A stretch of DNA of 64,000 nucleotides from Dechloromonas hankyongensis (GCF_022012295.1 NZ_JAKLTN010000003.1:62001-126000), one strand, 5' to 3'. Positions 1-9,971 are shown, numbered from the stretch's first letter. The notes: generated from the sequence alone by a model not told the origin. Numbers and translations are program-made.

Positions 1-36
1 ACGGCAAGTAGCCGGCCACGCCGGCAGCGCTGAACC

Positions 37-237
37 CTAGTCGCCGGACTTGCTGCCCGGCTTGAGCCAATCGGGCAATTCGCGATTGCCGGCGTTGTCG
101 ATGATGTATTGGCGGATCAATTTGCGCACGACCTGCGACGACGTCAGGTCGTGCTCGGCGCAGATTTCCTCAAACAGCTTTTTCTTGCGCGGATCGATCA
201 GCAAGGTCAGGCGGGCAGTACGGTTCTCCATGAACAT
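37..237 (-). CDS. Small ribbon-helix-helix-like protein (possible CopG/Arc-type regulator)
   Basis: A 66-residue protein. Residues about 7-45 look like a ribbon-helix-helix fold: a short strand (RLTLLID) followed by two amphipathic helices, with a TSSQVVRKLIR segment typical of the second helix. A polar tail follows. The ATG at 237 has an AAGAG-type ribosome site just upstream; a second ATG at 231 is possible. The gene diverges from the SulP transporter gene, and the short spacer contains TTAA-centred palindromes that could be its operator. No partner toxin gene is visible inside the window, although the region before base 37 is cut off. The fold call is from pattern only; the regulator role is inferred. 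Confidence 0.6.
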   Translation of the reverse strand: MFMENRTARLTLLIDPRKKKLFEEICAEHDLTSSQVVRKLIRQYIIDNAGNRELPDWLKPGSKSGD

Positions 238-263
238 CGCTCTTGTTAAATTTGTATCGCATC

Positions 264-284
264 ATGTTAACATATGATTAACAT
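264..284. promoter_or_regulatory. Candidate operator: two adjacent TTAA-centred boxes
   Basis: The perfect palindrome ATGTTAACAT (264-273) is followed directly by the near-copy ATGATTAACAT (274-284). Both lie in the AT-rich spacer between the divergent RHH-like and SulP genes. The position suits binding by the RHH-like protein to control one or both genes. Function is inferred from symmetry and location. Confidence 0.35.
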
Positions 285-338
285 TGACGATTAATAGGAC
301 GCTCATATAATGCACCGCTTACTCCCAGAGCGCGTGCC

Positions 339-2030
339 ATGAAAATCGCCTTTCGCCCCAAGCTCCTCGATTGCCTGCCCGGCTACAGTCGGGCCCAGCT
401 GGGCAAGGATCTGGCCTCGGGGATCACCGTCGGCGTCCTCGCTCTGCCGCTGGCCATGGCCTTCGCCATCGCTTCCGGCTGCTCGCCGACCGCCGGCATC
501 TGGACGGCCATCGTCGCCGGCTTCCTGATCTCTGCCCTGGGCGGTTCGCGCGTCCAGATCGGCGGCCCGACCGGCGCCTTCATCCCTATCATTTATGGCA
601 TCGTCGCCCTGAACGGTTTCGTCAACCTGCTCGGCGCCACCATGCTGGCCGGCGCCTTCCTGCTCGCCATGGGGCTGGCGCGCATGGGGCAGCTGATCCG
701 CTTCATCCCGGTCACCGTCGTCATCGGCTTCACCAACGGCATCGCCGTGGTCATCTTCCTCGCCCAGATCAAGGATTTCTTCGGCCTCAAAATCGACAGC
801 CTGCCGGCCGAATTCTTCCAGCGTATCAAGACCCTGGCCGCCTACGCGCATACGGTCGATCTGCCGACACTCGGCCTGGCCTCAGCCTGTTTCGCCTTCC
901 TGCTCTCCTACAACTGGCTGGCGCAACGGCTTGCACTGCTGCGCCGGGCGCCGGGGCCGCTCGTCGTGCTCGTCGTCGGCACCCTGGTTTCCTTCCTCTT
1001 CGACCTGCCGGTGGAAACCATCGGCAGCCGCTTCCACGGCATTCCACAGGAATTGCCCAGCTTCGGCCTGCCGGCCCTGTCCATCCACGACTTCGGCAAG
1101 CTGATCTCGCCGGCCATCACCATCGCCCTACTCGGCGCCATCGAATCGCTGCTCTCGGCCCGTGTCGCCGACAGCCAGATCGACGATCGCCACGATCCCA
1201 ACCAGGAGCTGGTCGCCCAGGGCCTGGCCAATCTCGCTGCACCGCTGTTCGGCGGCTTTGCCGCCACCGGCGCCATCGCCCGGACGACGACCAACGTCAA
1301 GACCGGCGGACGGACGCCGATCGCCGGCATCATCCACGCCGCCGTGCTGCTCGGCATCGTCCTGCTCGCCGCGCCACTCGCCGCCTACGTGCCGCTCGCC
1401 ACGCTGTCGGCCATCGTCATGGTCGTCGCCATCAACATGGGCGAATGGCACGAATTCGTCGAACTGAAGCGCTATACATACAACTACCGGATCATCCTGC
1501 TCGCCACCTTCCTGGTCACCGTGCTGTTCGACCTGACCATCGCCGTCGAACTGGGCATGGTGCTGTCCAGCCTGTTCTTCATCTACCGGATGTCGGAACT
1601 GACCCGCATCGAACGCCTGCCGATGGGCGAGGAGGCGCACGATCCGCGCTTTCTGTACCCGGATGGCAGCATGCGCGTCGCCACCTGGCAGCTGTTCGGC
1701 TCGTTGTTCTTCGGCGCGGTCAACAAGCTGGAGGAACTGCTCGACCCGCGCGAAGGGCACCCGGAAGTGGTGGTCCTCGACATGACGCGCCTGATCCAGC
1801 TCGACACCACCGGCCTCGAAGGGCTGGAGAATCTGCGCGACAAATTGCAGAAACGCGGCTGCACCCTGCTCGTTTGCGGGCTAAACTCGCAGCCCGGCTC
1901 GCTGCTCTACCGCTCCGGATTCATCGACCACCTCGGCGACGACAACGTCTGTCCCGACCTCACCGCCGCGCTCCAGCGCGCCTACATCCTGCTGCCCAAC
2001 CTGCTGGGCGGCTTCGAAGAAGATTACTGA
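339..2030 (+). CDS. SulP family inorganic anion transporter with STAS domain
   Basis: A 563-residue inner-membrane permease. The N-terminal 400 residues carry the hydrophobic helices of SulP carriers, including the family-typical [12 protein letters not shown] segment near residue 35 and [16 protein letters not shown] near residue 305. A cytoplasmic STAS domain follows from about residue 440 ([20 protein letters not shown]). SulP proteins move sulfate, bicarbonate or dicarboxylates, usually with sodium or protons. The gene lies next to yjdM and faces an operon for a DAB-type inorganic-carbon pump. Bicarbonate is therefore a reasonable guess for the substrate, but the sequence does not settle this against sulfate. 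No carbonic anhydrase domain is fused to it. Confidence 0.85.
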   Translation: MKIAFRPKLLDCLPGYSRAQLGKDLASGITVGVLALPLAMAFAIASGCSPTAGIWTAIVAGFLISALGGSRVQIGGPTGAFIPIIYGIVALNGFVNLLGATMLAGAFLLAMGLARMGQLIRFIPVTVVIGFTNGIAVVIFLAQIKDFFGLKIDSLPAEFFQRIKTLAAYAHTVDLPTLGLASACFAFLLSYNWLAQRLALLRRAPGPLVVLVVGTLVSFLFDLPVETIGSRFHGIPQELPSFGLPALSIHDFGKLISPAITIALLGAIESLLSARVADSQIDDRHDPNQELVAQGLANLAAPLFGGFAATGAIARTTTNVKTGGRTPIAGIIHAAVLLGIVLLAAPLAAYVPLATLSAIVMVVAINMGEWHEFVELKRYTYNYRIILLATFLVTVLFDLTIAVELGMVLSSLFFIYRMSELTRIERLPMGEEAHDPRFLYPDGSMRVATWQLFGSLFFGAVNKLEELLDPREGHPEVVVLDMTRLIQLDTTGLEGLENLRDKLQKRGCTLLVCGLNSQPGSLLYRSGFIDHLGDDNVCPDLTAALQRAYILLPNLLGGFEEDY

Positions 2031-2040
2031 AGGGAACATC

Positions 2041-2376
2041 ATGAGCCTGCCCCACTGCCCGCAGTGCAATTCCGAATACACCTACGAGGACGGCGCCAAC
2101 TACGTCTGCCCAGAATGCGCCCACGAGTGGCCGCAACAGGCCGCCGAAGCGGTCGAGGAACAGCGCGTCTGGAAGGACGCCAACGGCAACGTGCTGCAGG
2201 ACGGCGACTCGGTCACCGTCATCAAGGACCTGAAGATCAAGGGCTCGTCGTCGGTGGTCAAGGTCGGTACCAAGGTCAAGAATATCCGTCTGATCGAGGG
2301 CGATCACGACATCGACTGCAAGATCGACGGCATCGGCGCCATGCAACTCAAGTCGGAATTCGTCAAGAAGGCCTAA
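2041..2376 (+). CDS. yjdM: YjdM/PhnA family zinc-ribbon protein
   Basis: A 111-residue protein of the family historically named PhnA or YjdM, and not the phosphonoacetate hydrolase. The N-terminus holds two CxxC pairs (CPQC near residue 8, CPEC near residue 24) that would form a zinc ribbon. The C-terminal part is the compact beta domain with [17 protein letters not shown]. Full length for the family. It starts 10 bases after the SulP stop with a GAAGGGAA ribosome site, so the two are probably cotranscribed. Its biochemical role is not established. It ends 16 bases before the end of the convergent dab-like operon. Confidence 0.85.
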   Translation: MSLPHCPQCNSEYTYEDGANYVCPECAHEWPQQAAEAVEEQRVWKDANGNVLQDGDSVTVIKDLKIKGSSSVVKVGTKVKNIRLIEGDHDIDCKIDGIGAMQLKSEFVKKA

Positions 2377-2392
2377 GCCTCGACAGTTCGGT

Positions 2393-3850
2393 TCAGCGGT
2401 TCAGTCCCGCCGCCCAGGCCTCGGCCGCCGGGCGGACGATCTCTATCCACGGCCCGGGATAGATTCCGATGCTGACGATCATGACGATCAGCGCCACCAG
2501 CACGGCCCATTCGCGCGGCCGCAGATCGCTGGCCTGGGCCACCCCCGCCTTGTCGACCGGCCCGAAGAAGGCCTTGCGGTAGAGCGACAGAAAACCGCCG
2601 GCGGCGATGGAAAGCCCGAACAGCGCCGCCATGCCGGCTCCGGTGTGGCTCTGCAGTGCGGCGATGATGAGCATGAACTCGCCCGGGAAGCTGCTCGTGC
2701 CCGGCATGCCGACCCCGGCCAGGCCGCAGATCAGGAAGCCGGTGGCGAGCAGCGGCATGCTTTTCGCGGCGCCGCCCAGGGCATGGATATCGGTCGAACC
2801 GGTCCGCTGGCGCAGGAACTCAAGCAGCAGGAACGCCCCGCCAGTCGCCACAGAAAAGCTGAGCAGCAGCGACACCGCGCCCTGCGCACCCTGCGCCGTA
2901 TAGGACGCCAGCCCGAGCATGGCCAGGCCGACGTGGCAGATGCTGGCGTAGGCCAGGCTGACGCGCATATTGGTCTGCGCCAGCATGCCGACCGCGCCGT
3001 AAAGGATGGCCACCGTGCCAAGGCCGGCGAGCAGCCAGTGCAGCTCGAGCGCCACGTCGGGGGCGAGCGGCACGGCAAAGCGGATCAGGCCGAAGGCGCC
3101 GAGCTTGAGACCGACCAGCAGCGCCGTCAGCGACCCCGGTGCGGCCAAAGCGAACTGCGGCAGCCAGGTGTGCAGCGGCACCAGCGGCACCTTGACCCCG
3201 AAACCGAGCAGGCAGAGCAGGAAAACCGCCAACTGCGTAGTGCGCGCCAGGGGCGCAGCGAGCAGGGCCTCCAGGTCGAAGGTCGGCACCGGCTGGCCGG
3301 CGGCCAGGATGACGAAGGCGAGCAGCAGCGGGATGCCGCCGGCCAGCATGATCAGGAAATAGCGCGTCGCCGCGGCGGCCGCCCCCGCCGTGACGCCCCA
3401 GCGCCCGAGCAGGAAATAGAGCGGGACCAGGGTCGCTTCCCAGAAGACGAAGAACAGCACCGTGTCGAGGGCGCAGAAAATGCCGAAGGTCGCCGCCTGG
3501 AGCAGGAGCAACAGGCTGTAATGCAAGCGCGGCGCGTCCTGCACGGCGTTCCAGCAGGCGACCAGCGAGCCTAGAAATAGCAGGGCGGTGGCCGGCAGGA
3601 AGAGGATGGACAGGCCATCGACGCCGACCCGGTAGTGCACGTTCAGGCTGGCGATCCACGCGACGCGCTCAACCAGCTGGAAACGCCCCCCGGCCGGATC
3701 GTAGGCGACCAGCGCGGCGACACTGAGGGCCAGCGACACGAGCATGCTCAAGGCCACCAGCCGGCACGCCAGGCGGGACGGCAGCAGCCACAGCAGTCCG
3801 GCCGCCGCCAGGGGCAGGAAGATCAACAGCGACAGCAGCGGCAGGCTCAT
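2393..3850 (-). CDS. NuoM/ND4-like proton-translocating subunit, last gene of DAB-type operon
   Basis: A 485-residue, about 14-helix antiporter-like subunit related to complex I subunit M. The core charged residues are present: the TM5 glutamate in FVFWEATLVPL, the TM7 lysine context GLKLGAFGLIRF, and VPLHTWLP before it. It should therefore form a working proton or cation half-channel. The ATG at 3850 overlaps the stop of the previous gene by four bases (ATGA), indicating translational coupling. No nuoA-K or nuoN genes accompany it, so it is not part of a complex I locus. Its link to dabA and dabB in one operon suggests an accessory ion-translocating subunit of the carbon pump. Confidence 0.8.
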   Translation of the reverse strand: MSLPLLSLLIFLPLAAAGLLWLLPSRLACRLVALSMLVSLALSVAALVAYDPAGGRFQLVERVAWIASLNVHYRVGVDGLSILFLPATALLFLGSLVACWNAVQDAPRLHYSLLLLLQAATFGIFCALDTVLFFVFWEATLVPLYFLLGRWGVTAGAAAAATRYFLIMLAGGIPLLLAFVILAAGQPVPTFDLEALLAAPLARTTQLAVFLLCLLGFGVKVPLVPLHTWLPQFALAAPGSLTALLVGLKLGAFGLIRFAVPLAPDVALELHWLLAGLGTVAILYGAVGMLAQTNMRVSLAYASICHVGLAMLGLASYTAQGAQGAVSLLLSFSVATGGAFLLLEFLRQRTGSTDIHALGGAAKSMPLLATGFLICGLAGVGMPGTSSFPGEFMLIIAALQSHTGAGMAALFGLSIAAGGFLSLYRKAFFGPVDKAGVAQASDLRPREWAVLVALIVMIVSIGIYPGPWIEIVRPAAEAWAAGLNR

Positions 3851-5358
3851 CGGGCGAACCTCGCGGCGGCCGCCTGGCTGGCCGTTTCGGTCAGATACAG
3901 CCAGGGTTCGGTGAAGAAGCCGATGGCCAGCAGGGCGATGAGCGCAATGCCGCACACCACGTACTCCATGGGCAGCGTGCGGTCCACGTCGTGGCCGCCG
4001 GCCTTGGCCTGCGACAGGAAGGCGCGCTGGAAGGCCCAGAGCAGGAAGCCGGCCGCCGCCACGTTGCCGAGCGCAGTGGCGACCGTGGATAGCGCGCCGA
4101 ATTGGTCGATGGAAGCATCGAGGATCAGGTGGGCGGCGTCGAAGCCCGGGGTCCCCGGCATGCCGACGATGGCCAGGCCGAAAGCCAGGAAGGCGACGGC
4201 GAGGAAGGGAATGCGCTCGAACAGGCCGGACAGCTCGTGCAATTCGGTCGTTCCGGTGCGCCGGAAGACGAAACCGACGATGAACCACATGCCGGTCACC
4301 GCCAGCCCGAAGTTGGCGGCGAGCAGTACCGTGCCCTGGATGCCGGCCTCGTGCAGGCTGAACAGGCCGATGACCAGCAGGCTGGTGTGGCTGACCACGG
4401 CGAAGGCGAGCAGGCGGCGCAGGTTGCCCTGCTGGAAGGCGAGGGCCGCGGTGAAGAAAACGCCGGCCATGGCGAAGCCGACGACGTAGGGCTGCCAGGT
4501 CTGCACCGCCGCCGGGGTGAGCGGGAGCACGAAGCGCAACATGCCGTAGATGCCGACCTTGACGCCGACCATCAGGGCCGGGGCGACGGCGATCAGGCCG
4601 TGCTGCGCCATGTTGGGCAGCCAGCCGTGCAGCGGAAAGAGCGGGGTGCGCACGGCCAGCCCGTAGAACAGCAGGTAGAAGGCCGCCGTCTGGAACTTGC
4701 CGACCGGGATGGCGCCGAGCAGGTCGAACAGGTCGAAGCTCCACCGTCCGCCGGTGGCCTCGGCATGCCCCCAGCCGAGCACCACGCAGCCCGCGGCAAA
4801 GAGCGCCCAACCGAAGCCCTGGTACTGGACGAAGCGGGCCAGGGCCTGGATTTCGGCCCGCGACGACGCCCAGCGGCGCAGCAGATAGACCACCGCCCAC
4901 AGTTCCAGCCCGGAGAAAGCGGCGAACCAGGCGACATTGACGGTGACCAGCATGCCAACCAGCCCGGCTTCGGCAATGAGCAGCACAGCGAACAGGCGGC
5001 CCGGCGAAATCATGCCGCGGCTCATGCCGTACAGGGTCATCAGGAAAGTCAGCAAGGCGCCGGACAGGATGAAGACCATGCTCAGGCCGTCGACCGCGAC
5101 ATGATAGGCCAGCGGCGCGAAGCGCTCGGCCAGTTGCAGGGCCGGCGACGTCGGGTTGAGGTGGCTGACGGCGACGACGGCGAGCAGCAGTTCACCGAGC
5201 GCGAAGGCCTTGCCGAGCACGACGGCCGTCAATCTTTCCTTGAAGGCGAAGACCACCGCGGCGCCGAACAGGGGCAGCGCCTGCAGCATCAAGACCAAGG
5301 GCAGCGCCGCCTGCTGCGGCCAGAAGATTTCGCTGAAACCGCCCAGAGTCGCGCCCAT
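3847..5358 (-). CDS. NuoM-like proton-translocating subunit, fourth gene of DAB-type operon
   Basis: A 503-residue polytopic protein of the complex I NuoL/M/N antiporter-like family, closest by eye to NuoM. The TM5 glutamate is in the looser context FSGLELWAVVYLL instead of the usual FFWE. FPLHGWLPNMAQ and the lysine of VGVKVGIYGMLRF are kept. The start at 5358 overlaps the dabB stop by one base (TGATG), and the end overlaps the next gene by four. It differs clearly from the other two NuoM-like genes here, so the operon was not made by recent tandem duplication. Role inferred: a further proton-conducting module of the DAB-like complex. Confidence 0.8.
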   Translation of the reverse strand: MGATLGGFSEIFWPQQAALPLVLMLQALPLFGAAVVFAFKERLTAVVLGKAFALGELLLAVVAVSHLNPTSPALQLAERFAPLAYHVAVDGLSMVFILSGALLTFLMTLYGMSRGMISPGRLFAVLLIAEAGLVGMLVTVNVAWFAAFSGLELWAVVYLLRRWASSRAEIQALARFVQYQGFGWALFAAGCVVLGWGHAEATGGRWSFDLFDLLGAIPVGKFQTAAFYLLFYGLAVRTPLFPLHGWLPNMAQHGLIAVAPALMVGVKVGIYGMLRFVLPLTPAAVQTWQPYVVGFAMAGVFFTAALAFQQGNLRRLLAFAVVSHTSLLVIGLFSLHEAGIQGTVLLAANFGLAVTGMWFIVGFVFRRTGTTELHELSGLFERIPFLAVAFLAFGLAIVGMPGTPGFDAAHLILDASIDQFGALSTVATALGNVAAAGFLLWAFQRAFLSQAKAGGHDVDRTLPMEYVVCGIALIALLAIGFFTEPWLYLTETASQAAAARFAR

Positions 5359-6935
5359 CACAGGATCACCACGAAAGTCGCCATCACCGCCATCATCAGG
5401 TAGCGCGGCTGCTCGAGCAGGCCTTCGACCGTCCGCAGATAGGCCCCGGCCCGGTGCAGCAGCCTTTCGGCAGCGCCGCCCTTGCCGCGCAGCAGCAGGC
5501 GATACTCGATGTGCTGCAGGCTGTCCGAGACCTTGGCCAGCAGGCGGCCGGGCAGCCCGTCGACCAGGACCAGCGGCCGGTCGTGGTGCAGGACCTTGCC
5601 CCGCCCCGGCTGGCCGATGGCGTGATCGATGAAATGCTCCTCCAGGCCGCGCACGTCGCGCGAGAAGGCCTGGGTCGGTTCGACGAGCAGCGTGTGGGCC
5701 AGCTTGTCCAGCCAGAAACGCTGCACGGCGATGGTGTACAGCAGCTGGTTGTTGCGCAGCCAGGCCGGCGGCGGTGGCGGCCGTTCGCGGGTGATCGCCA
5801 GCCACGACGGCGCGAGCAGGAATTGCCAGATGCGCCAGCCGGCATGCAGGCACAGATGCACCAGGGCCAGCGTTGTCCAGCCCAGGCCGATGGCGACGAA
5901 CATCAGCGCCACCTGGAAAACCACGGCGAAAATCAGGGCCGACTTGACGTCGGTCTGCACCAGGCCGCACAGCCAGGCGTAGATCGCCGTCAGCGTGCCG
6001 GCGATGACCAGGCCGAGCATCACGTCCGGCACCTGGACGAGTAATGGCTCCAGGCGCAGCAGCAGATAGACGCCGGCATGCACCATCACCGCACCATAGA
6101 AAATGGCCGAAGACGGCGTCGGCCCTTCCAGCGCCCGGGTGATCCACGCCGAGAACGGCAGCTGCGCCGACTTGGCCAGTGCGGCGATAACGAAGCCGAT
6201 GACCAGCAGGCGGTCGTTAACCACGCTGATTTCCCTGGCCCGGGACAGCGCTGTCCACTCGAAACCGCCGAGCCAGGCCGCGGCCAGGCCGAGGGCGAGC
6301 AGGAAGCCGGCGTCGCCGGCGCGGTTGGTGACGAAGGCGAACAGCGCATTGCCGGTCGCCACCGGCCGCTGCCAGGCGTAACCGATGAGCAGAAAGGACG
6401 AAATGCCGCACATCTCCCAGCCGACGAAGGCGAGCAGGCCGTTGCCGGCGAGCAGCACGAACTGGATGCCGGCCAGGAAGAAACCCAGCGCGATGAAGAA
6501 GCGATGGAAACCAGCCTCGCGGTGCAGGTAATTGGCCGAGAAGCGGGTGACCAGCCAGCCGATCAGCGCGGTCAGCGTGCCCAGCGACAAGGACAGCGTG
6601 TCGAGCATGAAGGAGAAGGTCGCCTCCCAGTTGCCGTTGCCGAACCAGTTGCCGTTGCCGAACCAGTGGCCGTTGCCGAACCAGTGGCCGTTGCCGAACC
6701 AGTGGCCGAGCCGCAGATGCCCCGGCGCGCCATGTACCAGCGACAGCGCATCGATGGCGAGCAGCAGGGCCAGCCCGCCGAAGGCGGCGAGCGACGCCAG
6801 GCGCGCGGTCAGCGGCTCGGCGGCGTCACCCATCGCCCGGCCGAGCAGGACGCGGGCAGCGGTGACGACGACCGCCAGCAAGGGCAAGGCCGGCACCAGC
6901 CAGACGGCGCGGGCGAGATGGTCGAGCAGCGGCAT
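5358..6935 (-). CDS. dabB: DabB-like NuoL/ND5 proton-translocating subunit
   Basis: A 525-residue NuoL/ND5-family protein in the position of dabB, directly after dabA. DabB supplies the ion flow that drives DabA. Complex I-type motifs are present: the glutamate of FVGWEMCGISSFLLIGY, NRAGDAGFLLALG, and KSAQLPFSAWI followed by EGPTPSSAIFYGAVMVHAGVY. It lacks NuoL's long lateral C-terminal helix, as expected for DabB. The ATG at 6935 overlaps the dabA stop (TGATG). Residues about 76-102 contain a tandem HWFGNG repeat encoded by an 18-base DNA repeat, which is unusual for the family. It sits in the loop before the NuoL helix that starts EATFSFMLDTLSL. Confidence 0.85.
   Translation of the reverse strand: MPLLDHLARAVWLVPALPLLAVVVTAARVLLGRAMGDAAEPLTARLASLAAFGGLALLLAIDALSLVHGAPGHLRLGHWFGNGHWFGNGHWFGNGNWFGNGNWEATFSFMLDTLSLSLGTLTALIGWLVTRFSANYLHREAGFHRFFIALGFFLAGIQFVLLAGNGLLAFVGWEMCGISSFLLIGYAWQRPVATGNALFAFVTNRAGDAGFLLALGLAAAWLGGFEWTALSRAREISVVNDRLLVIGFVIAALAKSAQLPFSAWITRALEGPTPSSAIFYGAVMVHAGVYLLLRLEPLLVQVPDVMLGLVIAGTLTAIYAWLCGLVQTDVKSALIFAVVFQVALMFVAIGLGWTTLALVHLCLHAGWRIWQFLLAPSWLAITRERPPPPPAWLRNNQLLYTIAVQRFWLDKLAHTLLVEPTQAFSRDVRGLEEHFIDHAIGQPGRGKVLHHDRPLVLVDGLPGRLLAKVSDSLQHIEYRLLLRGKGGAAERLLHRAGAYLRTVEGLLEQPRYLMMAVMATFVVIL
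6631..6708. repeat. 18-bp in-frame tandem repeat in dabB
   Basis: Four consecutive 18-base units plus a 6-base partial. Two units read TTGCCGTTGCCGAACCAG and two read TGGCCGTTGCCGAACCAG on the plus strand. On the coding strand each gives the hexapeptide HWFGNG or NWFGNG. The repeat length is a multiple of three, so gain or loss of units by slippage would keep the reading frame. Confidence 0.95.
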
Positions 6936-9900
6936 CAGGGCGCCCCGCCAAGAATGAGGGCCGGGGCGAGCGGCGCCGATTCGCCGGCGAACCAGTCCAC
7001 CGAGCGCCCGACCTGCGGCAGTACGGTGCTGCCGGACCACGGCAGCCAGCCGCGGCGCGGGCAATAGTGCTGGATTGCGCCGCTGATCGGATCCTTGGCG
7101 GCAACGACGATCCACGCGTTGACTATCAATTCGTGCAGGGCCGCCTGGCGCTGCACGATGGCGCTCAGCACCTCAGTCGTCTGCTCGACGACGACGAGCA
7201 GGCGCATCGGCTCGTGGATTTCGACCATCTGCCAGGGCAGCCCGGTGCGCAGGTCGGAATCGGCCCCTTCCATGACGCCGAACAGGCCGGTCACGTTGTG
7301 GGTGATTTTCGAGCCGCATCCGAAACGCTCGTTATCGACCGACGAAAAATAGTATTCGAGAGCTATCCCGGCGCCGACCGGGCCGGCGGCGAGCAGGATG
7401 CTTTCGACGATGCGGCCGTCGGCGTCGTCCGCCGTCGGATCATAGGAAATCAGGAACACCCGGCGATCGAGGAACAGGCCGCGACTCATCTGCCGGCGGC
7501 CGATGAAGGCGGCGGCATTGGTGGCATGGCCGAGTTCCGGCCGGGCCTGGGCGATGTCGTGGGCGCGGCCGACGACATGCCGGCGCGCCTGCCACGGCGA
7601 CGGCCGGGTCGGCGCCGAAGCCAGCCGCCGGCAACGCTCGGCGGCATGCGCCCGACAGGCTTCGCCGATCTGGCCGACCAGGGCATCGAGGGCCGGCTGG
7701 AAACGCGGCGGCACCCGGTCGAGGTCGTACCACTCGACGCCGTCGTCGCAGGTGTTGTGCTCTGCCGCCACGAACCAGGTGTCGTCGCAGATGACCAGGC
7801 CGCGATCGATGAGGCCGGCACGCACCTCCGGCCGGTTGGCCAGCGCCGCGAAGACACGGGCGTTCGGCCCGCCGTGCTTGCCCGCGCAGGCGCCGCAATC
7901 GTAGGCCGACAGGTGCGGATTGTTGCGGCTGTCCGAGCCGTGTCCGAAAAGCAGGACCAGCGGTGCGAAATCGGCGACCAGGCCAATCATGCGCAGGAAG
8001 GCGGCAAGCTGCCCGACCTGCGCGTCGACGCTCCACCCCATTTGCGGCTGCTCCGGCGTCGCCACGCCCACCTCGTCGGCGGTCAGCCCGAGGCGGGTCG
8101 ACACCCGTCCCTCGTATTGCTCCCGCCAGCGACGCAGGCTTGCGCCAAACCAGCCCGGCGCCACTGTCGCGGCAGTCAATGCAGCGAGTGCCGGCAGGCT
8201 GCCCAGCGCGGTCAACAACGGCCCGGCCAGCGCCCGGCGCCGGGTTGTCTGGAAGAAGCGCTCGCGCCAGCGCAGGCGCCTTTCGCGGCGAGCCGCATGG
8301 CGCGCGGCCAGCGCCCCGGCGCCATCGGCCGGCCATTCGCGGATCAGGTGCCGCGGCTGGACGACGACCGGGCACAGCGCGCTCTTCTCCGCGTCGTCCA
8401 GCCCCTGCCAGTACATCGGCACGCCGAAGAAGCCGGCGGCGCCATAGGTCGCGACCTGCGGGGCGATTTCCTCCAGGTGGCGGCGCGTGCCTTCCTCGCG
8501 GTCGTCCATGCACATCACGACCTGGGCCGCCGGCTGCACCGGGCTGCAGTGACGTCCATGGTTGGCGGCCAGGGCGCCGAAGATCTGTTCGCGGTAATGC
8601 CGCTCGTAGGCGAGCAGCCAAATCTGGCCGCGCTGCAAGGCGGTCAGGCTGGCCATGCAGGCCTGCATGGCGGCGAGGCCCACAGCGCCCAGCACTTCGA
8701 CATCGGCCGGCATCAGCCCCAACTGGCGGCAGCAGGCGGTCAATTGCCAGGCCCGGTCGTCCTGCTCCCTGGCCTGCATGACCGGCTCCAGGCGCTCGGC
8801 CAGATGCTGCCAGGCCAACTCATCGACATGACCGCTCCGCGCCCGCTCGACCAGGTTCGCCGCCTCGCCTTGCAGGTCCTCCGGCAAGCGGGCGTCGGCC
8901 ACGGCCAAACGCACCGCCAGCTCCTGCGGCCGGGCCAGGAAGTGCTCGCGCAGTTCGGTAAGCCCCATTGGCCAGCCGACCAGGCGGCGGACGAGGTCGT
9001 CGAGCAGCAGGCGTTCGAGCAGCACGCGCACGGCCAGGTAATCGAGCATGGCGACCGGCGTGCCGTCGCCGCGCGCCGGATTGCGCTCGCGCCACAGGAA
9101 CATGCCCGACCAGCCGGGCAATTCGAGACTCAGCCGCTCGAGATAGCCGGACCACAGGCTTTGGTCGGACAGCAGGCGCGGCAATTCGTCGACCAGCACG
9201 TCGAGCGGCTGATCCGGCAGATGCAGGATTTCGTCACGGACATTGGGCAGTTCGTCCATTTCCCAGGCCAGATCTAGGCCGGCGCTGGCCCGCCAGGCGG
9301 CGAAGAAGCCCTGTGCGCGGGCCGGATTGCGCCAGGCGGCGACACCGAGGTCGAGATGGGCGGCGAGATGGCGCTGCAGGATGGCGCGCACCCGTTCCAG
9401 CACATCCTCGCCGGTCAGCGTGGCGAGCACGCTGCGCCAGCTGCGCTGCCGGCCGACCTGGTCGACCAGCGCCGCCCAGGCCGTCGCCGGGCCGGCACCA
9501 TGTTCCGCCGGCGACTGTGCCGGACCGGACGTCAGCTTGCTGCAGCAGGCGAACAGCGCGTCGTCGTCAAGACCGGTTTCGCGGCGCAGCCAGTCGAGGC
9601 GGTTCGCCTCGACACCGTCGTCGCCGGCCATCAGGCTGGCCAGCAGCACGTCGCGTCGGGTCAGACCACGGACCAGCGGCGTATCGAGGCCGTCCACGCC
9701 GGCCTCGTCGAGGACCGTCGACAGATCATCCTTGTCGATCCGCCCTTCGGCCAGGCACTGCCGGAAGCGCGACTCCGGCCAGTAGGTCCGCGCCCCGGTC
9801 AGGGCCTGCGCGGCGGCCAGCGCCTCGGCAAAGGGCAGATGCTGGAAGCCGTGCAGGGTGTTGTGATGGACGAAATCGCGGATCGGCGCCTGGGCCGGCA

Positions 9901-9970
9901 GGACATGGGCCAGATGCTCGACCCAGTGGGCCAGGCGTTCGCGGATGGGCAGGTCGTGCTCGGCGCCCAT
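6935..9970 (-). CDS. dabA: DabA, DUF2309 inorganic-carbon accumulation subunit
   Basis: A 1011-residue protein of the DUF2309/UPF0753 family. DabA is a peripheral cytoplasmic protein with a beta-carbonic-anhydrase-like zinc site, thought to hydrate CO2 to bicarbonate vectorially when coupled to DabB. The metal-site motifs are visible: C487-x-D489 in VMCMDDREE, and H677 with C692 in LLFGHGSDSRNN and AYDCGACAGKHGG. These spacings (2 and 15) match the C-D and H-C pairs described for DabA2 of Halothiobacillus. The protein is longer than that DabA (about 830 residues) because of a larger N-terminal half. It starts one base after the upstream NuoM-like stop. All known active-site positions are intact, so it is probably functional. 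Confidence 0.9.
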   Translation of the reverse strand: MGAEHDLPIRERLAHWVEHLAHVLPAQAPIRDFVHHNTLHGFQHLPFAEALAAAQALTGARTYWPESRFRQCLAEGRIDKDDLSTVLDEAGVDGLDTPLVRGLTRRDVLLASLMAGDDGVEANRLDWLRRETGLDDDALFACCSKLTSGPAQSPAEHGAGPATAWAALVDQVGRQRSWRSVLATLTGEDVLERVRAILQRHLAAHLDLGVAAWRNPARAQGFFAAWRASAGLDLAWEMDELPNVRDEILHLPDQPLDVLVDELPRLLSDQSLWSGYLERLSLELPGWSGMFLWRERNPARGDGTPVAMLDYLAVRVLLERLLLDDLVRRLVGWPMGLTELREHFLARPQELAVRLAVADARLPEDLQGEAANLVERARSGHVDELAWQHLAERLEPVMQAREQDDRAWQLTACCRQLGLMPADVEVLGAVGLAAMQACMASLTALQRGQIWLLAYERHYREQIFGALAANHGRHCSPVQPAAQVVMCMDDREEGTRRHLEEIAPQVATYGAAGFFGVPMYWQGLDDAEKSALCPVVVQPRHLIREWPADGAGALAARHAARRERRLRWRERFFQTTRRRALAGPLLTALGSLPALAALTAATVAPGWFGASLRRWREQYEGRVSTRLGLTADEVGVATPEQPQMGWSVDAQVGQLAAFLRMIGLVADFAPLVLLFGHGSDSRNNPHLSAYDCGACAGKHGGPNARVFAALANRPEVRAGLIDRGLVICDDTWFVAAEHNTCDDGVEWYDLDRVPPRFQPALDALVGQIGEACRAHAAERCRRLASAPTRPSPWQARRHVVGRAHDIAQARPELGHATNAAAFIGRRQMSRGLFLDRRVFLISYDPTADDADGRIVESILLAAGPVGAGIALEYYFSSVDNERFGCGSKITHNVTGLFGVMEGADSDLRTGLPWQMVEIHEPMRLLVVVEQTTEVLSAIVQRQAALHELIVNAWIVVAAKDPISGAIQHYCPRRGWLPWSGSTVLPQVGRSVDWFAGESAPLAPALILGGAP

Positions 9971-9971
9971 G

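Noticed and set aside
2393..6935. Complex I (nuo) operon
   Set aside because: Only L/M-type subunits are present, and dabA lies between them; none of the NADH-, quinone- or Fe-S-binding subunits occur.
7067..9277. 736-residue open frame opposite dabA
   Set aside because: It is antisense to a well-supported gene, rich in arginine, glutamine and alanine, and has no family motifs; it follows from GC-rich codon use.
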